64,000 nucleotides of DNA, taken from positions 360,610-424,609 of the forward strand of contig NZ_FNBW01000002.1 of assembly GCF_900102465.1 (NCBI RefSeq). Direction: 5' to 3'. This document shows positions 8,932 through 17,776 of the stretch, piece by piece. Under the pieces are notes generated by a model. That model saw only the letters and a list, made by a program, of their open reading frames with translations, was not told where the DNA came from and did not search any database. This stretch comes from Thalassobaculum litoreum DSM 18839. Lineage in GTDB: Bacteria > Pseudomonadota > Alphaproteobacteria > Thalassobaculales > Thalassobaculaceae. The translations under genes and the position numbers were made by a program. Every line of letters starts with the position of its first letter. The stretch's first letter is position 1.

Positions 8932-10557
8932 TCAAATCCGGCCGTCGTAGCTCTTGCGATCGATGCGGCAGGCGCAGACGGTGAAGGTGTCAGCCTTCAG
9001 ACCCTCGCTCACTGCCGTCCCCAGGCTTTCCCGGTCCTCGCAGACCACGCCGCGGCCGCCGAGCACCCTCGCCAGAGCGGCGAAGTCGGTCTCGGGGAAG
9101 TCCACCCCGGCATTGGCATAGGTCATCGCGCGCTGCTTCAGCTCGATCAGCGCCAGGGACGCATCCACGAAGACCACGACCACCACCGGCACCTTGGCGT
9201 CACGCAGGGTGACCAGCTCGCCCAGGATCATCTCCAGCCCGGCATCGCCGGTGAAGGCGACCACCCCACGATCGGGTGCCGCCATCTTCGCGCCGATGGC
9301 CAGCGGCAGGGCGCAGCCCATGGTGCACAGCCCCGTGGATTGCAGCACCGCATGCGGCACGAAGCTCTCCCAGACCTGGCTCGCCAGGATGCGGTGGGCG
9401 CCGCTGTCCACGGTGATCACGCCGTCGCGCGGCAGCGCCTTGCGCACGGTGGTCACGATGGCGGCAGGACCCCAGGCCTCGTTCTGGCCATAGGCGCCGG
9501 CCAGGGCCTGACGGGCCGCCGCCGGCTCTCCCCCCGGCCAGCGGGTCGGCTTCGCCGTCACACGGTCGCCGATTACCGACAGGGTCTTGCCCACATGGCC
9601 GACGAAGGCGAGGGAGGCCTGGTGCATATAAGCGGTGTTGGGCGCCGCGGTGATGTCGATCACCCGCTGTTCCGCCGGGTCCCAGACATCGCGCCAGCCG
9701 ACCCGCATCTCGATCGGATCGTAGCCGGCCAGCAGGATCAGGTCGGCCTGCTTCAGCAGCGGCAGGATCTGCTTGTCCGCGACCGGGGAGAGCCCGGCCC
9801 CGCCCAGCGACAGCGGGCTGTCGTCGGGCACCACGCCCTTCGCCTTGTAGGTCGCGACCGTCGGGATGGCGAACCGTTCGGCGAAGGCCCGAACCTCGTC
9901 GGCGCAACCCTGGGTCACCACGTCGAGGCCGACGACCATCACCGGCTTCTCCGCCTCGGCCAGCCACGCGCAGGCGGTCTCGAGGTCGGGGCCTGCCGCG
10001 GGCACGGCGGCCATGTCCGGCACCCGGCGGATCGGCCGCGCGGGGACGGGCACCTCGGCGGCGGCGACGGCGATCGGCAGATCCAGATGCACCGGGCCGG
10101 GACGCTGGTCCAGGGCGATGGCCACCGCCTTGTCGGCCAGGGCGTCGATCGCGCCGGCGCTGACCCGGAAGCTCGCCTTGGTGATCGGGCGGAAGATCTG
10201 CTGGTGGTCGAAGACCTGGTGGTTGTAGGTGACCGTCTCGTCCTCGTCGACACAGCCGGTGATGACGATCAGCGGCACCCGGTCCTGCTCGGCATTGGCG
10301 GCGACGTTGACCGCGTTCGCCGCCCCCGGACCCACGGTGCAGACCAGAATGCCGGGCGCGCCGGTCATGTGGTGCACGCCCTCGGCCATGAAGCCAGCCG
10401 CGTTCTCGTGCTTGGCGAGGCGGAACTCGATGCCCGCCTTCTCCAGCGCGTCGACGATGGTCAGCACTTCGCCGCCGGGGATGCCGAAGGCGTAGCGGCA
10501 ACCGGCTTCGTACAGGCGCCGCGCGAGCAGGTCGGCGGCGCGCACCATCTCGGTCAT
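8932..10557 (-). CDS. Thiamine-diphosphate-dependent enzyme, acetolactate-synthase-like, 541 aa
   Basis: This protein has the three-domain layout of the pyruvate oxidase/acetolactate synthase family: N-terminal pyrimidine-binding domain with the catalytic Glu51 in KHENAAGFMAEG, a central domain at about 195-330, and a C-terminal diphosphate-binding domain. The metal-binding motif is altered: GDAG at 437-440 instead of GDG, and VDASLAL at 464-470 where most members have an Asn ligand, so an Asp may serve instead. No small regulatory subunit gene is adjacent, so it is probably not the biosynthetic acetolactate synthase. It lies 40 bp downstream of the acyl-CoA dehydrogenase on the same strand and is likely co-transcribed. 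The substrate, probably a 2-oxo acid, is unknown. Confidence 0.75.
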   Translation of the reverse strand: MTEMVRAADLLARRLYEAGCRYAFGIPGGEVLTIVDALEKAGIEFRLAKHENAAGFMAEGVHHMTGAPGILVCTVGPGAANAVNVAANAEQDRVPLIVITGCVDEDETVTYNHQVFDHQQIFRPITKASFRVSAGAIDALADKAVAIALDQRPGPVHLDLPIAVAAAEVPVPARPIRRVPDMAAVPAAGPDLETACAWLAEAEKPVMVVGLDVVTQGCADEVRAFAERFAIPTVATYKAKGVVPDDSPLSLGGAGLSPVADKQILPLLKQADLILLAGYDPIEMRVGWRDVWDPAEQRVIDITAAPNTAYMHQASLAFVGHVGKTLSVIGDRVTAKPTRWPGGEPAAARQALAGAYGQNEAWGPAAIVTTVRKALPRDGVITVDSGAHRILASQVWESFVPHAVLQSTGLCTMGCALPLAIGAKMAAPDRGVVAFTGDAGLEMILGELVTLRDAKVPVVVVVFVDASLALIELKQRAMTYANAGVDFPETDFAALARVLGGRGVVCEDRESLGTAVSEGLKADTFTVCACRIDRKSYDGRI

Positions 10558-10597
10558 GGGAGTCCTCGGCTGTATGGCGGCGGCTATATGGCGGCGT

Positions 10598-11836
10598 TTA
10601 TTCGGCGGCCTGGATGCGGGCGGCCTGCTCGGCCTCGGCCAGCTTGTGGTGGCCGTCGCGAGTCTGCGGCAGCTTGCGCTCCAGCAGGCGCGAGGCGACC
10701 ACCGTGCGCAGGATCTGGGCCGTGCCGCCGCCGATGGTGAACATCCGGGCGTCGCGCTGGATCCGCTCCATCGGGTAGTTGCGGGAATAGCCGCGCGCGC
10801 CGAACACCTGCAGGGCGTCGGTCGTCACCTTGATCGCCATCTCCGAGGCGAAGATCTTCGACTGGGCCGCCGCCAGACTATCCGGAAACGGGCTGCCGTT
10901 GGTGCCCTCGGTCGCCGCCGCCCGCCAGATCAGGGCACGGGCCGCTTCCACCTGCACGCTCATGTCGGCCAGCATCCATTGCAGGCCCTGGAACTCGGCG
11001 ATCGGCCGGCCGAACTGCTCGCGCTCCTTGGAGAAGGTCAGCGCCCGGCGATAGGCGCCCTCGGCCAGCCCCAGCGCCACCGTGCCGGCGCCGACTCGCT
11101 GGGCGTTATAGGCGTTCATCAGGTCGGCGAAGCCGCGCTTCAGCCCGCTCGGCGGCATCACCAGCCGGTCGGCGGAGAGTTCCAGATTCTGGAACAGCAC
11201 TTCGGTCTCGGGAATGCCGCGCAGGCCCATGGTCGGCTCGCGGGTGCCGATGACCAGCCCCTTGTCCTCGTCGCGGAAGGCGATGAACCCGCCGATGCCG
11301 AGTTCCTCGCCGCTCTCGTCGAACACCCGGGCGAAGATCAGGTGCAGCTTCGACACCCCGCCGCCGGTGATCCAGTGCTTCTTGCCGTTCAGGACGTAGG
11401 CGTCGCCCTTCCGGTCGGCGCGGGTTGTCATCTGGGTGGCGGCGGAGCCGGCATCGGGCTCGGTGATGCAGATCGCCAGCTTGTCGCCGGACAGCACATG
11501 CTCGGCGGCGATCCTGCGCTGCCACTCGCTGCCGTACTGGAGGAGCGCGGAGATCGCGCCCATGTTGCCTTCCACGACGATGCGGCCGGTGACGCCGCAT
11601 TGTGCCGCCATCTCCTCGATGACCAGCACCACGTCGAGGAAGCTGTGGCCCGCGCCGCCCAGTTCCTTCGGCACGGTCATGCCCATGAAGCCGGCCTCGG
11701 TCAGCGCCTTCACGTTGTCCCAGGGATACTGCTCGCTGCGGTCGACCTCGGCGGCGCGCGGCGCGATCACGGTCTCGGCCAGATCGCGGGCCTTGGCGCG
11801 CAACTCTTCCTGGGCGGCGGTCAGGGCAAAGCTCAT
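10598..11836 (-). CDS. Acyl-CoA dehydrogenase-fold flavoprotein lacking catalytic Glu
   Basis: The 412-aa protein has the whole acyl-CoA dehydrogenase fold: N-terminal helical domain, the ITEPDAGSAATQM flavin-binding segment, and the C-terminal QVFGARGYSRNYPMERIQRDAR region. Both known positions of the catalytic base are changed. The short/medium-chain position (YEGT) reads IGGGTAQ, and the isovaleryl-CoA dehydrogenase position reads Gln246 before Arg247. A Gln at this place together with Arg85 in the GVTGRIVVEG stretch recalls 3-sulfinopropanoyl-CoA desulfinases, which keep the fold but do not dehydrogenate. This is a residue-level inference; an ordinary heteromeric dehydrogenase is the alternative. 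It is divergent from a LysR gene and upstream of the ThDP enzyme. Confidence 0.85.
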   Translation of the reverse strand: MSFALTAAQEELRAKARDLAETVIAPRAAEVDRSEQYPWDNVKALTEAGFMGMTVPKELGGAGHSFLDVVLVIEEMAAQCGVTGRIVVEGNMGAISALLQYGSEWQRRIAAEHVLSGDKLAICITEPDAGSAATQMTTRADRKGDAYVLNGKKHWITGGGVSKLHLIFARVFDESGEELGIGGFIAFRDEDKGLVIGTREPTMGLRGIPETEVLFQNLELSADRLVMPPSGLKRGFADLMNAYNAQRVGAGTVALGLAEGAYRRALTFSKEREQFGRPIAEFQGLQWMLADMSVQVEAARALIWRAAATEGTNGSPFPDSLAAAQSKIFASEMAIKVTTDALQVFGARGYSRNYPMERIQRDARMFTIGGGTAQILRTVVASRLLERKLPQTRDGHHKLAEAEQAARIQAAE

Positions 11837-11939
11837 GGATTTCCTCCCTCACGAAAGCGTGAGCTATCCTCGCGCCGCACCCGACTTCAAACAAGCGAAT
11901 AATCTTGATCATCTTCTTCAGTTATCCTTACTTTATGCC
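11837..11939. promoter_or_regulatory. Divergent promoter region between acd-like gene and lysR
   Basis: The 103-bp gap must hold both promoters. Near the dehydrogenase start is a small hairpin, CTCACG-AAAG-CGTGAG at 11848-11863. The AT-richer part at 11895-11935 (AATAATCTTGATCATCTT) is the likeliest LysR binding region, with a dyad around TTGATCA, but no site can be fixed. Confidence 0.4.
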
Positions 11940-12803
11940 ATGAACATCCGGCATCTCGAGACCCTGCTCGCCATCGCCGACAGCGGCAGTTTTGCCGCCG
12001 CCGCCGAGCGGGTCGGCGTGACCCAGTCGGCCGTCTCCATGCAGATGAAGACCTTGGAGGAGGAGCTGGGGGCCGCCCTGTTCGACCGGGCGCGGCGGCC
12101 GCCGGTGCTGAACGACACCGCCGACGGGCTGCTGTCCCGGGTGCGCGAGCTGGTACGGCTGTCGGAGGATATCCGCGCGGTCGCGGCGGGGACGAGCGCG
12201 CGGGGCCGGCTGAGGCTGGGGATCATCCCGACGGCGGCGACCGGGCTGGTGCCGGCGGCCCTGGCCCGGCTGGCGGTGCGGGCACCGGAGCTGCGCATCC
12301 GGGTGGAATCGGGCCTGTCCGCCGACCTGCTGCGCCGGGTGGCTCAGGGCGCGCTGGACGCCGCCGTGGTGACCGAGACACCGCGGCTGGAGCGCGGACT
12401 GGTGCTGAACCCGATCCACGAGGAGCCGCTGGTGGTCGCCGCCCCGATCGGGGCCACTGGGCGCACCGACCGGGACCTGCTGCGCACCCTGCCCTTCGTG
12501 CGCTTCAACCGGCGCACGGGGGTCGGCCGGGTGATCGACACGGCGTTACGCCAGCGCCGGATCGTGGTGTCGGAGGCGATGGAGCTGGACTCGATCGAGG
12601 CGATCCTGGCGATGGTCTCGCGCGGCCTCGGCGTGGCGGTGGCCCCGGCGGAGTCGGTGACCGAGGAACTGCGCGAGACGGTGCGCACGGTGCCGTTCGG
12701 CAATCCGGCGGTCGTGCGCCGGGTCGCCCTGGTCGAACGCGAGCGCGGCGACGTGACCGCGGCGACGGCGCTGCTGCTGGAGGAGCTGCGGGCGGGAGGC
12801 TAG
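11940..12803 (+). CDS. LysR-family transcriptional regulator, 287 aa
   Basis: The N-terminal winged HTH is textbook for the family (MNIRHLETLLAIADSGSFAAAAERVGVTQSAVS as residues 1-33, then LEEELGAALFDR), followed by a periplasmic-binding-like effector domain to the end. Family members bind divergent promoters and activate neighbours when a small acid or CoA precursor is present. It is transcribed divergently from the acyl-CoA-dehydrogenase-like gene and its ThDP partner, which are its probable targets. The effector cannot be read from the sequence. Confidence 0.9.
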   Translation: MNIRHLETLLAIADSGSFAAAAERVGVTQSAVSMQMKTLEEELGAALFDRARRPPVLNDTADGLLSRVRELVRLSEDIRAVAAGTSARGRLRLGIIPTAATGLVPAALARLAVRAPELRIRVESGLSADLLRRVAQGALDAAVVTETPRLERGLVLNPIHEEPLVVAAPIGATGRTDRDLLRTLPFVRFNRRTGVGRVIDTALRQRRIVVSEAMELDSIEAILAMVSRGLGVAVAPAESVTEELRETVRTVPFGNPAVVRRVALVERERGDVTAATALLLEELRAGG

Positions 12804-12818
12804 CTCCGCATCTCCCCC

Positions 12819-12893
12819 CGTCATCCTGATGGCAATCAGGATCTGCGGTGCACCGGCGCCGGCAGCTTGGTCCTGACCTTCATCAGGACGACG
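12819..12893. repeat. Second type of palindromic repeat
   Basis: An imperfect palindrome just after the lysR stop: GTCATCCTGAT and ATCAGGAT on the left, TCCTGACCTTCATCAGGAC on the right. A shorter relative (CCTGAACTTGATTCAGG) begins the repeat block at 19049. It differs from the CCCGG-type repeat that follows. Confidence 0.5.
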
Positions 12894-12931
12894 GGAGGGG
12901 TTGAGGAATAGGACGGCCGAAAACCAAACCC

Positions 12932-13044
12932 GTCATCCCGGACGGCCCCGGACTTGATCCGGGGGCGGGCCGGGACCCAGCACCGCCGCGCCCATCAAGG
13001 TCCCGGCCCAAGCCCGGATCGGGTCCGGGCTTGTCCGGGATGAC
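12932..13044. repeat. REP-like palindromic repeat, copy 2
   Basis: A 113-bp copy of the GTCATCCCGG...CCGGGATGAC element, located between the convergent lysR and fhs genes. Its inner segments CGGGCCGGGACCCAGC and GGTCCCGGCCCAAGC are shared with the other full copies. Confidence 0.8.
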
Positions 13045-13067
13045 AAGTTGTGGGGAGAGGGTCGGGC

Positions 13068-14741
13068 CTAAAACAGCCCCTCGATCTGACCCTCGGCGTT
13101 CAGGGTGATCTTGTTCGCCGCCGGGACGCGCGGCAGGCCCGGCATGGTCATGATCTCGCCGCAGACCGCGACCACGAACTCCGCCCCGTTCGACAGCCGC
13201 ACCTCGCGCACCGGCAGGGTGTGGCCGGTCGGCGCGCCCTTGGCGTTCGGGTCGGTGGAGAAGCTGTACTGGGTCTTGGCGATGCAGACCGGGTAGGAAC
13301 CGCCGCCGTTCTTCTCGATATCGGCGATGGCGGTGGACGCCTTGCCCTCGAACACCACGTCGTCGGCCCGGTAGATCTCCTTGGCGATGGTGCGGATCTT
13401 GTCCTTCAGGCCGAGTTCGTCGCCGTAGAGCGGCTTGAACGCCGCCGTGCCGCCCTCGACCAGACCGACCATATGATGGGCCAGCGCCTCGGTACCGGCC
13501 GAGCCGTCGGCCCAGTGGGTGCACTCGATGGCCTCCACGCCCAGACTCTCCAGCTCCTTGCGCACCGCCTCGATCTCGGCATCGGTGTCGGTAATGAAGC
13601 GGTTCAGGGCGACCGCCACCGGCACGCCGAATTTCTGGGTGTTCTCCACGTGGCGGGCGATGTTGGACACGCCCTTGCGCACCGCCTCGAGGTTCTCGTG
13701 GCCGAGATCCTCCTTGGCCACCCCGCCATGCATCTTCAGCGCCCGCACCGTGCCGACGACGACGGCGGCCGCCGGCGACAGGCCGGCCTTGCGGCACTTG
13801 ATGTCGAAGAACTTCTCCGCCCCCAGATCGGCGCCGAACCCGGCCTCGGTCACCACGTAATCGGCTAGCTTCAGCGCGGTCTGGGTCGCCATCACCGAGT
13901 TGCAGCCATGGGCGATGTTGGCGAACGGGCCGCCATGGATGAAGGCCGGGTTGTTCTCCAGCGTCTGCACCAGGTTCGGCGACAGCGCGTCCTTCAGCAG
14001 CACGGTCATCGCGCCGTCGGCCTCGAGCTGGCGGGCGAAGATCTGGTCGCGGTCGCGGGTCTGGCCGACCACGATCTGGCCGAGCCGGCGCTTCAGGTCG
14101 TCCAGCGAGGTCGACAGGCATAGGATCGCCATGATCTCCGAGGCGACGACGATGTCGAACCCGTCCTCGCGCGGGAAGCCGTTGGCCACCCCGCCGAGCG
14201 AGTTGACGATCGAGCGCAGGGCCCGGTCGTTCATGTCGAGCGCCCGGCGCCAGCCGATGCGCCGCGGGTCGAGCCCGACCGCGTTGCCCCAATAGACGTG
14301 GTTGTCGATCAGCGCCGCCAGCAGGTTGTTGGCCGCGGCGATGGCGTGGAAATCGCCGGTGAAGTGGAGGTTGATGTCCTCCATCGGAACCACCTGGGCA
14401 TAGCCGCCGCCGGCCGCCCCGCCCTTGACCCCGAAGCAGGGACCGAGCGACGGCTCGCGCAGGCACATGGCGGCCTTCTTGCCGATCCGGTTCAGCGCGT
14501 CGCCGAGGCCGACGGTGGTGGTGGTCTTGCCCTCGCCGGCGGCCGTCGGGTTGATGCCGGTGACCAGGATCAGCTTGCCGTCGGGATTGGCGGCCAGGCT
14601 CTCGATATAGCCGAGATCGATCTTCGCCTTGGTATGGCCGTAGGGCATGAGGTGCTCGGGCGCGATGCCGAGCTTGGCGCCGATCTCCATGATCGGCTGC
14701 ATCTTGGCCTCGCGGGCGATCTCGATGTCGGACTTCACCAT
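13068..14741 (-). CDS. fhs: Formate--tetrahydrofolate ligase
   Basis: This enzyme activates formate with ATP to give 10-formyl-tetrahydrofolate, feeding one-carbon metabolism. The 557-aa length is the family norm. The P-loop is [13 protein letters not shown] (residues 64-76), and the conserved [19 protein letters not shown] stretch follows near residue 100. The start at 14741 (MVKSDIEIA) has a strong GGGAGG site; a longer in-frame ATG at 14771 has none. It is monocistronic in appearance, with a palindromic repeat beyond its stop and a divergent VIT-type gene upstream. Confidence 0.97.
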   Translation of the reverse strand: MVKSDIEIAREAKMQPIMEIGAKLGIAPEHLMPYGHTKAKIDLGYIESLAANPDGKLILVTGINPTAAGEGKTTTTVGLGDALNRIGKKAAMCLREPSLGPCFGVKGGAAGGGYAQVVPMEDINLHFTGDFHAIAAANNLLAALIDNHVYWGNAVGLDPRRIGWRRALDMNDRALRSIVNSLGGVANGFPREDGFDIVVASEIMAILCLSTSLDDLKRRLGQIVVGQTRDRDQIFARQLEADGAMTVLLKDALSPNLVQTLENNPAFIHGGPFANIAHGCNSVMATQTALKLADYVVTEAGFGADLGAEKFFDIKCRKAGLSPAAAVVVGTVRALKMHGGVAKEDLGHENLEAVRKGVSNIARHVENTQKFGVPVAVALNRFITDTDAEIEAVRKELESLGVEAIECTHWADGSAGTEALAHHMVGLVEGGTAAFKPLYGDELGLKDKIRTIAKEIYRADDVVFEGKASTAIADIEKNGGGSYPVCIAKTQYSFSTDPNAKGAPTGHTLPVREVRLSNGAEFVVAVCGEIMTMPGLPRVPAANKITLNAEGQIEGLF

Positions 14742-14909
14742 GGCCGGCCCCTCCCTTCGGGCGATCCCCATCGGCGGTTTCGATGGGTTGATTGACGCTA
14801 CGCGCCGGAGACTAGCGGCAACGGCCGGGGATGTGGTTGCCGAATTGCGACACTCATGGGCTTAGGGACGCCGTGTCGCGAAACGGGGTTCGCCGCTACA
14901 CTACCGCCC

Positions 14910-15638
14910 ATGCCGCTCGAACACGCCCATGACCCCGCCTCCATCCGCCGCCGCATCGCCGGGCGGCCGGACGCGATGTATCTGCGCGACTGGATCTATG
15001 GCGGGATCGACGGGGCCGTCACCACCTTCGCCATCGTTGCCGGCGTGGCCGGAGCCGAGCTGTCGGTCGGAGTCATCCTGATCCTCGGTTTCGCCAACCT
15101 GATCGCCGACGGGTTCTCGATGGCCGCCGCCAACTACTCCGGCACCAAGGCCGAGAAGGACGACGCCGCCCGGGTGCTCGCCATGGAGCACCGACACATC
15201 GCCGCCGAACCGGACGGCGAGCGCGAGGAGATCCGGCAGATCTTCGCCGCCAAGGGGTTCGAGGGCCGCGCCCTGGAGCGCGCCGTCGACACCATCACCG
15301 CCGACGAGGAGCGCTGGGCCAAGACCATGCTGGTCGAGGAGCACCACCTGGCTCCCGTCACCCGCTCGCCCTGGACGGCGGCGTGGGTGACGTTCTCCGC
15401 CTTCGTGGTCTGCGGACTGGTGCCGCTGATCCCGTACATGGCCGGCGGCGGACTCGCGGTGTCGACGGCGGTGACGGCGGCGGTGTTCTTCGCCATCGGC
15501 TCGGCCAAGGCGCGCTGGTCCCTGGCCCCCTGGTGGCGCTCGGGTGCGGAGACCCTGGCCATCGGCCTCGCCGCCGCCGGGCTGGCCTATGCGGTCGGCC
15601 ATCTGCTGCGCGGGCTGGTCGGCGACGCCGGCCTCTAA
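14910..15638 (+). CDS. VIT1/CCC1-family membrane transporter, 242 aa
   Basis: The protein resembles vacuolar iron/manganese transporter relatives. It begins with a short cytoplasmic segment, then YGGIDGAVTTFAIVAGVAGA (membrane segment 1), ILILGFANLIADGFSMAAANY (segment 2), a long charged loop rich in Glu and His (about residues 80-150), and three further hydrophobic segments to the end. The acidic loop is the metal-binding part in known members, which move Fe2+ or Mn2+ out of the cytoplasm. The start is uncertain: neither 14910 nor an upstream ATG at 14856 has a clear ribosome site, and a TACACT box only nine bases before 14910 would fit a leaderless mRNA. Confidence 0.85.
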   Translation: MPLEHAHDPASIRRRIAGRPDAMYLRDWIYGGIDGAVTTFAIVAGVAGAELSVGVILILGFANLIADGFSMAAANYSGTKAEKDDAARVLAMEHRHIAAEPDGEREEIRQIFAAKGFEGRALERAVDTITADEERWAKTMLVEEHHLAPVTRSPWTAAWVTFSAFVVCGLVPLIPYMAGGGLAVSTAVTAAVFFAIGSAKARWSLAPWWRSGAETLAIGLAAAGLAYAVGHLLRGLVGDAGL

Positions 15639-15667
15639 GGCCAGCCTCCATTCTCCGAGGCCCGTAT

Positions 15668-16336
15668 CTAAGGCTGTCGGGACCGGGGCAGGAAGGCCGC
15701 CATATGGAAGGCCTGCTGCTCCGGGCCATAGGCGTAGTCCCGGCCCACCGGGCAGGCATGGCGGGCCAGGCAGCCGCCGTCTCGACAGGCCGCTCCGTCG
15801 GGGCCGCCGGCATGGCTGCGGCAGGCGGCGACGTCGTAGCCGGACGCGTCGAACGCGCCGACCGGACAGGCCGACAGGCACGGCCGCCCGACACAGGTCT
15901 CGCAGGGACCGGCCGCCGTCGGCGGCTCGGGCAGCCCGATCGCGGTCGGGAACAGCAGCGCCGCGCGATAGGCGTGCCAGAGCCCGTACGCGGGATGGAT
16001 CAGCAGGCCCAGCGGCGCGGGATGCACCGGCTCGGCGCGCATCGCCCATTGCTGGAACGGATGATAGGGCGGCCCGTCATTCGGCATCGCAACCCGGGCG
16101 CCGACGCGGCGCGCCACCGGCTCCAGCGCGCGGCGCACCCAGGCATCCAGCGGATCCGGCTCGACCCGACGCCCCGCCGCGAAGGCCGGCCAGAATGCGG
16201 GTCCCGCGTTGCCGACCAGCACCAGAGTCGCGACGCCATCCAGGCCGTCCTCGGGCCGAACGGCGAGGCCGCCGCGCGCGATCAGGCCGAGCGCGGACAG
16301 CTCGGCGGCGAGATCGGCATAGGACGACACGATCAT
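15668..16336 (-). CDS. Ferredoxin-like cysteine-rich protein, 222 aa
   Basis: The C-terminal half has two cysteine clusters: Cys145, 148, 153 and 157 in the CxxCxxxxCxxxCP pattern of a 4Fe-4S cluster, and Cys172, 184, 189 and 195, the last in another CP pair. This suggests two iron-sulfur clusters. The N-terminal 120 residues resemble the epoxyqueuosine-reductase-like ferredoxin proteins (VLVGNAGPAFWPAF; a YGLWHAYRAALLFP stretch). The start at 16336 has a GGGAGG site. It is convergent with the VIT-type gene and divergent from the GlxA-type regulator. The redox partner is unknown. Confidence 0.75.
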   Translation of the reverse strand: MIVSSYADLAAELSALGLIARGGLAVRPEDGLDGVATLVLVGNAGPAFWPAFAAGRRVEPDPLDAWVRRALEPVARRVGARVAMPNDGPPYHPFQQWAMRAEPVHPAPLGLLIHPAYGLWHAYRAALLFPTAIGLPEPPTAAGPCETCVGRPCLSACPVGAFDASGYDVAACRSHAGGPDGAACRDGGCLARHACPVGRDYAYGPEQQAFHMAAFLPRSRQP

Positions 16337-16614
16337 TCCCGGACGCCCTCCCCGACGGCAACTCTCTTGCCAGGATCCGACCAAGACGCGGGCGCCGGCC
16401 GGCCTCGCGCGACCGTCTCCCGGCGGCCGAAGCATGATCGCACTTGCTCTCGGCCGCTGTAAGTGTATACGGCGTTAACCCTTTTTCGGGACCTGAGACG
16501 ATTTTGTGAATGCGTGGGATCCGGGAATCGCAGTAGTCTGCGCCCGACACCTGATGCTCACGCACCCGGGCCGTCAAAGCGTCCAATGAGGCTAGCTGGG
16601 AGTGCAGTCTCGCG

Positions 16615-17643
16615 ATGTTTGATGATCCAAACGAAATTCCGACGCGCATCGGGTTTCTGCTCGTCAACAATTTCTCGATGATGGCCTTCGCCTCGGCGGT
16701 GGAACCGCTGCGCTCGGCCAACCGCATGGCGAACGAGACCCTCTACGAGTGGCGGGTGTACAGCGTCGACGGCAGGCCGGTCTCCGCCAGCAACGGCATC
16801 GAGGTGGTGCCGGACGGGCCGATGGCGCAGCTCGACCGCGAGAAGGTGGTCGCCGTGGTCGCCGGCATCGACGTGCAGAAATTCGAGGACGAGCGGGTGC
16901 TGGGCTTCCTGCGCCGCGCCTCGCGCCAGGGCCGGGCGGTGGGCGCGCTGTGTACCGGCAGCCACGTGCTGGCCAAGGCCGGGCTGCTGGACGACCGGCG
17001 CTGCACGATCCATTGGGAGAACCTGGGCGGCTTCACCGAGGAGTTCCCGGAGATCGAGGTCTCCTCCGACCTGTACGAGATCGACCGCGACCGCTTCACC
17101 TGCTCCGGCGGCACCGCGTCGCTGGACATGATGCTGCACCTGATCGGCCGGCAGCACGGCCAGACCCTGGCCAACCAGGTGTCCGAGCAGTTCATCCACG
17201 ATCGCATCCGCGAGCCGCACGACCACCAGCGCATGGAACTGCGCGCCCGGATCGGCGTCAGCCACCCCAAGCTGATCTCGGTGATCAGCGAGATGGAAGC
17301 CAACCTGGAGGAACCGCTGACCCAGACCGATCTGGCCGAGCGGGCGGGCCTGTCCACCCGGCAGCTGGAGCGGCTGTTCCGCAAGTATCTGAATGCCACG
17401 CCGACCCGCTATTACCTGACCCTGCGCCTGCAGCGGGCGCGGCAGCTGCTGACCCAGACGTCGATGTCGATCCTGTCGGTGGCGCTGGCCTGCGGCTTCG
17501 TGTCGGCCAGCCACTTCTCCAAGTGCTACCGCGAATGCTTCGGCCGCACGCCGCGGGCGGAGCGGGCGATCGGCGGGGTGACCGGCAGCGCGCGGATCGC
17601 GCTGATTGCCGACGAGCTGCCGGTGCTGGCCGGACAGGCCTGA
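16615..17643 (+). CDS. GlxA-family AraC-type transcriptional regulator, 342 aa
   Basis: The protein fuses an N-terminal DJ-1/PfpI-like domain (residues 10-185) to a C-terminal AraC HTH domain (about 235-335). The DJ-1 part keeps a nucleophile-elbow-like Cys113 in GALCTGSHVLA but is not expected to be an enzyme. The HTH pair reads LTQTDLAERAGLSTRQLERLF and ILSVALACGFVSASHFSKCY. Characterised relatives (GbdR, CdhR, ArgR types) sense quaternary amines or amino acids; the effector here is unknown. A strong terminator follows at 17716-17743. Confidence 0.9.
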   Translation: MFDDPNEIPTRIGFLLVNNFSMMAFASAVEPLRSANRMANETLYEWRVYSVDGRPVSASNGIEVVPDGPMAQLDREKVVAVVAGIDVQKFEDERVLGFLRRASRQGRAVGALCTGSHVLAKAGLLDDRRCTIHWENLGGFTEEFPEIEVSSDLYEIDRDRFTCSGGTASLDMMLHLIGRQHGQTLANQVSEQFIHDRIREPHDHQRMELRARIGVSHPKLISVISEMEANLEEPLTQTDLAERAGLSTRQLERLFRKYLNATPTRYYLTLRLQRARQLLTQTSMSILSVALACGFVSASHFSKCYRECFGRTPRAERAIGGVTGSARIALIADELPVLAGQA

Positions 17644-17715
17644 GCCGAGACACTTCCGAGTGACAGCCCGGCGGCAAATCGACTAGGGTCCGCCTCGATT
17701 TTCAGGACATCTCAC

Positions 17716-17743
17716 GGGCCCCTGCCGACGCAGGGGCCCTTTT
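17716..17743 (+). terminator. Rho-independent terminator after the GlxA-type gene
   Basis: GGGCCCCTG and CAGGGGCCC form a perfect 9-bp stem around CCGACG, directly followed by TTTT. An ATG at 17744 in frame with the Hsp70-like gene sits at the end of the T-run, which argues against it as a start. Confidence 0.85.
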
Positions 17744-17776
17744 ATGCTTTGGTCGATCGGGCGGGGGGACGGGTTC

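Noticed and set aside
8806..10740. 644-codon plus-strand frame opposite the ThDP enzyme
   Set aside because: It mirrors the ThDP gene and has low-complexity His/Arg/Gly content with no domain; the antisense reading is the real gene.
12883..14466. 527-codon minus-strand frame overlapping fhs in another frame
   Set aside because: Runs through the repeat element and has Arg/Gly-rich composition; the fhs frame holds the P-loop and family length.
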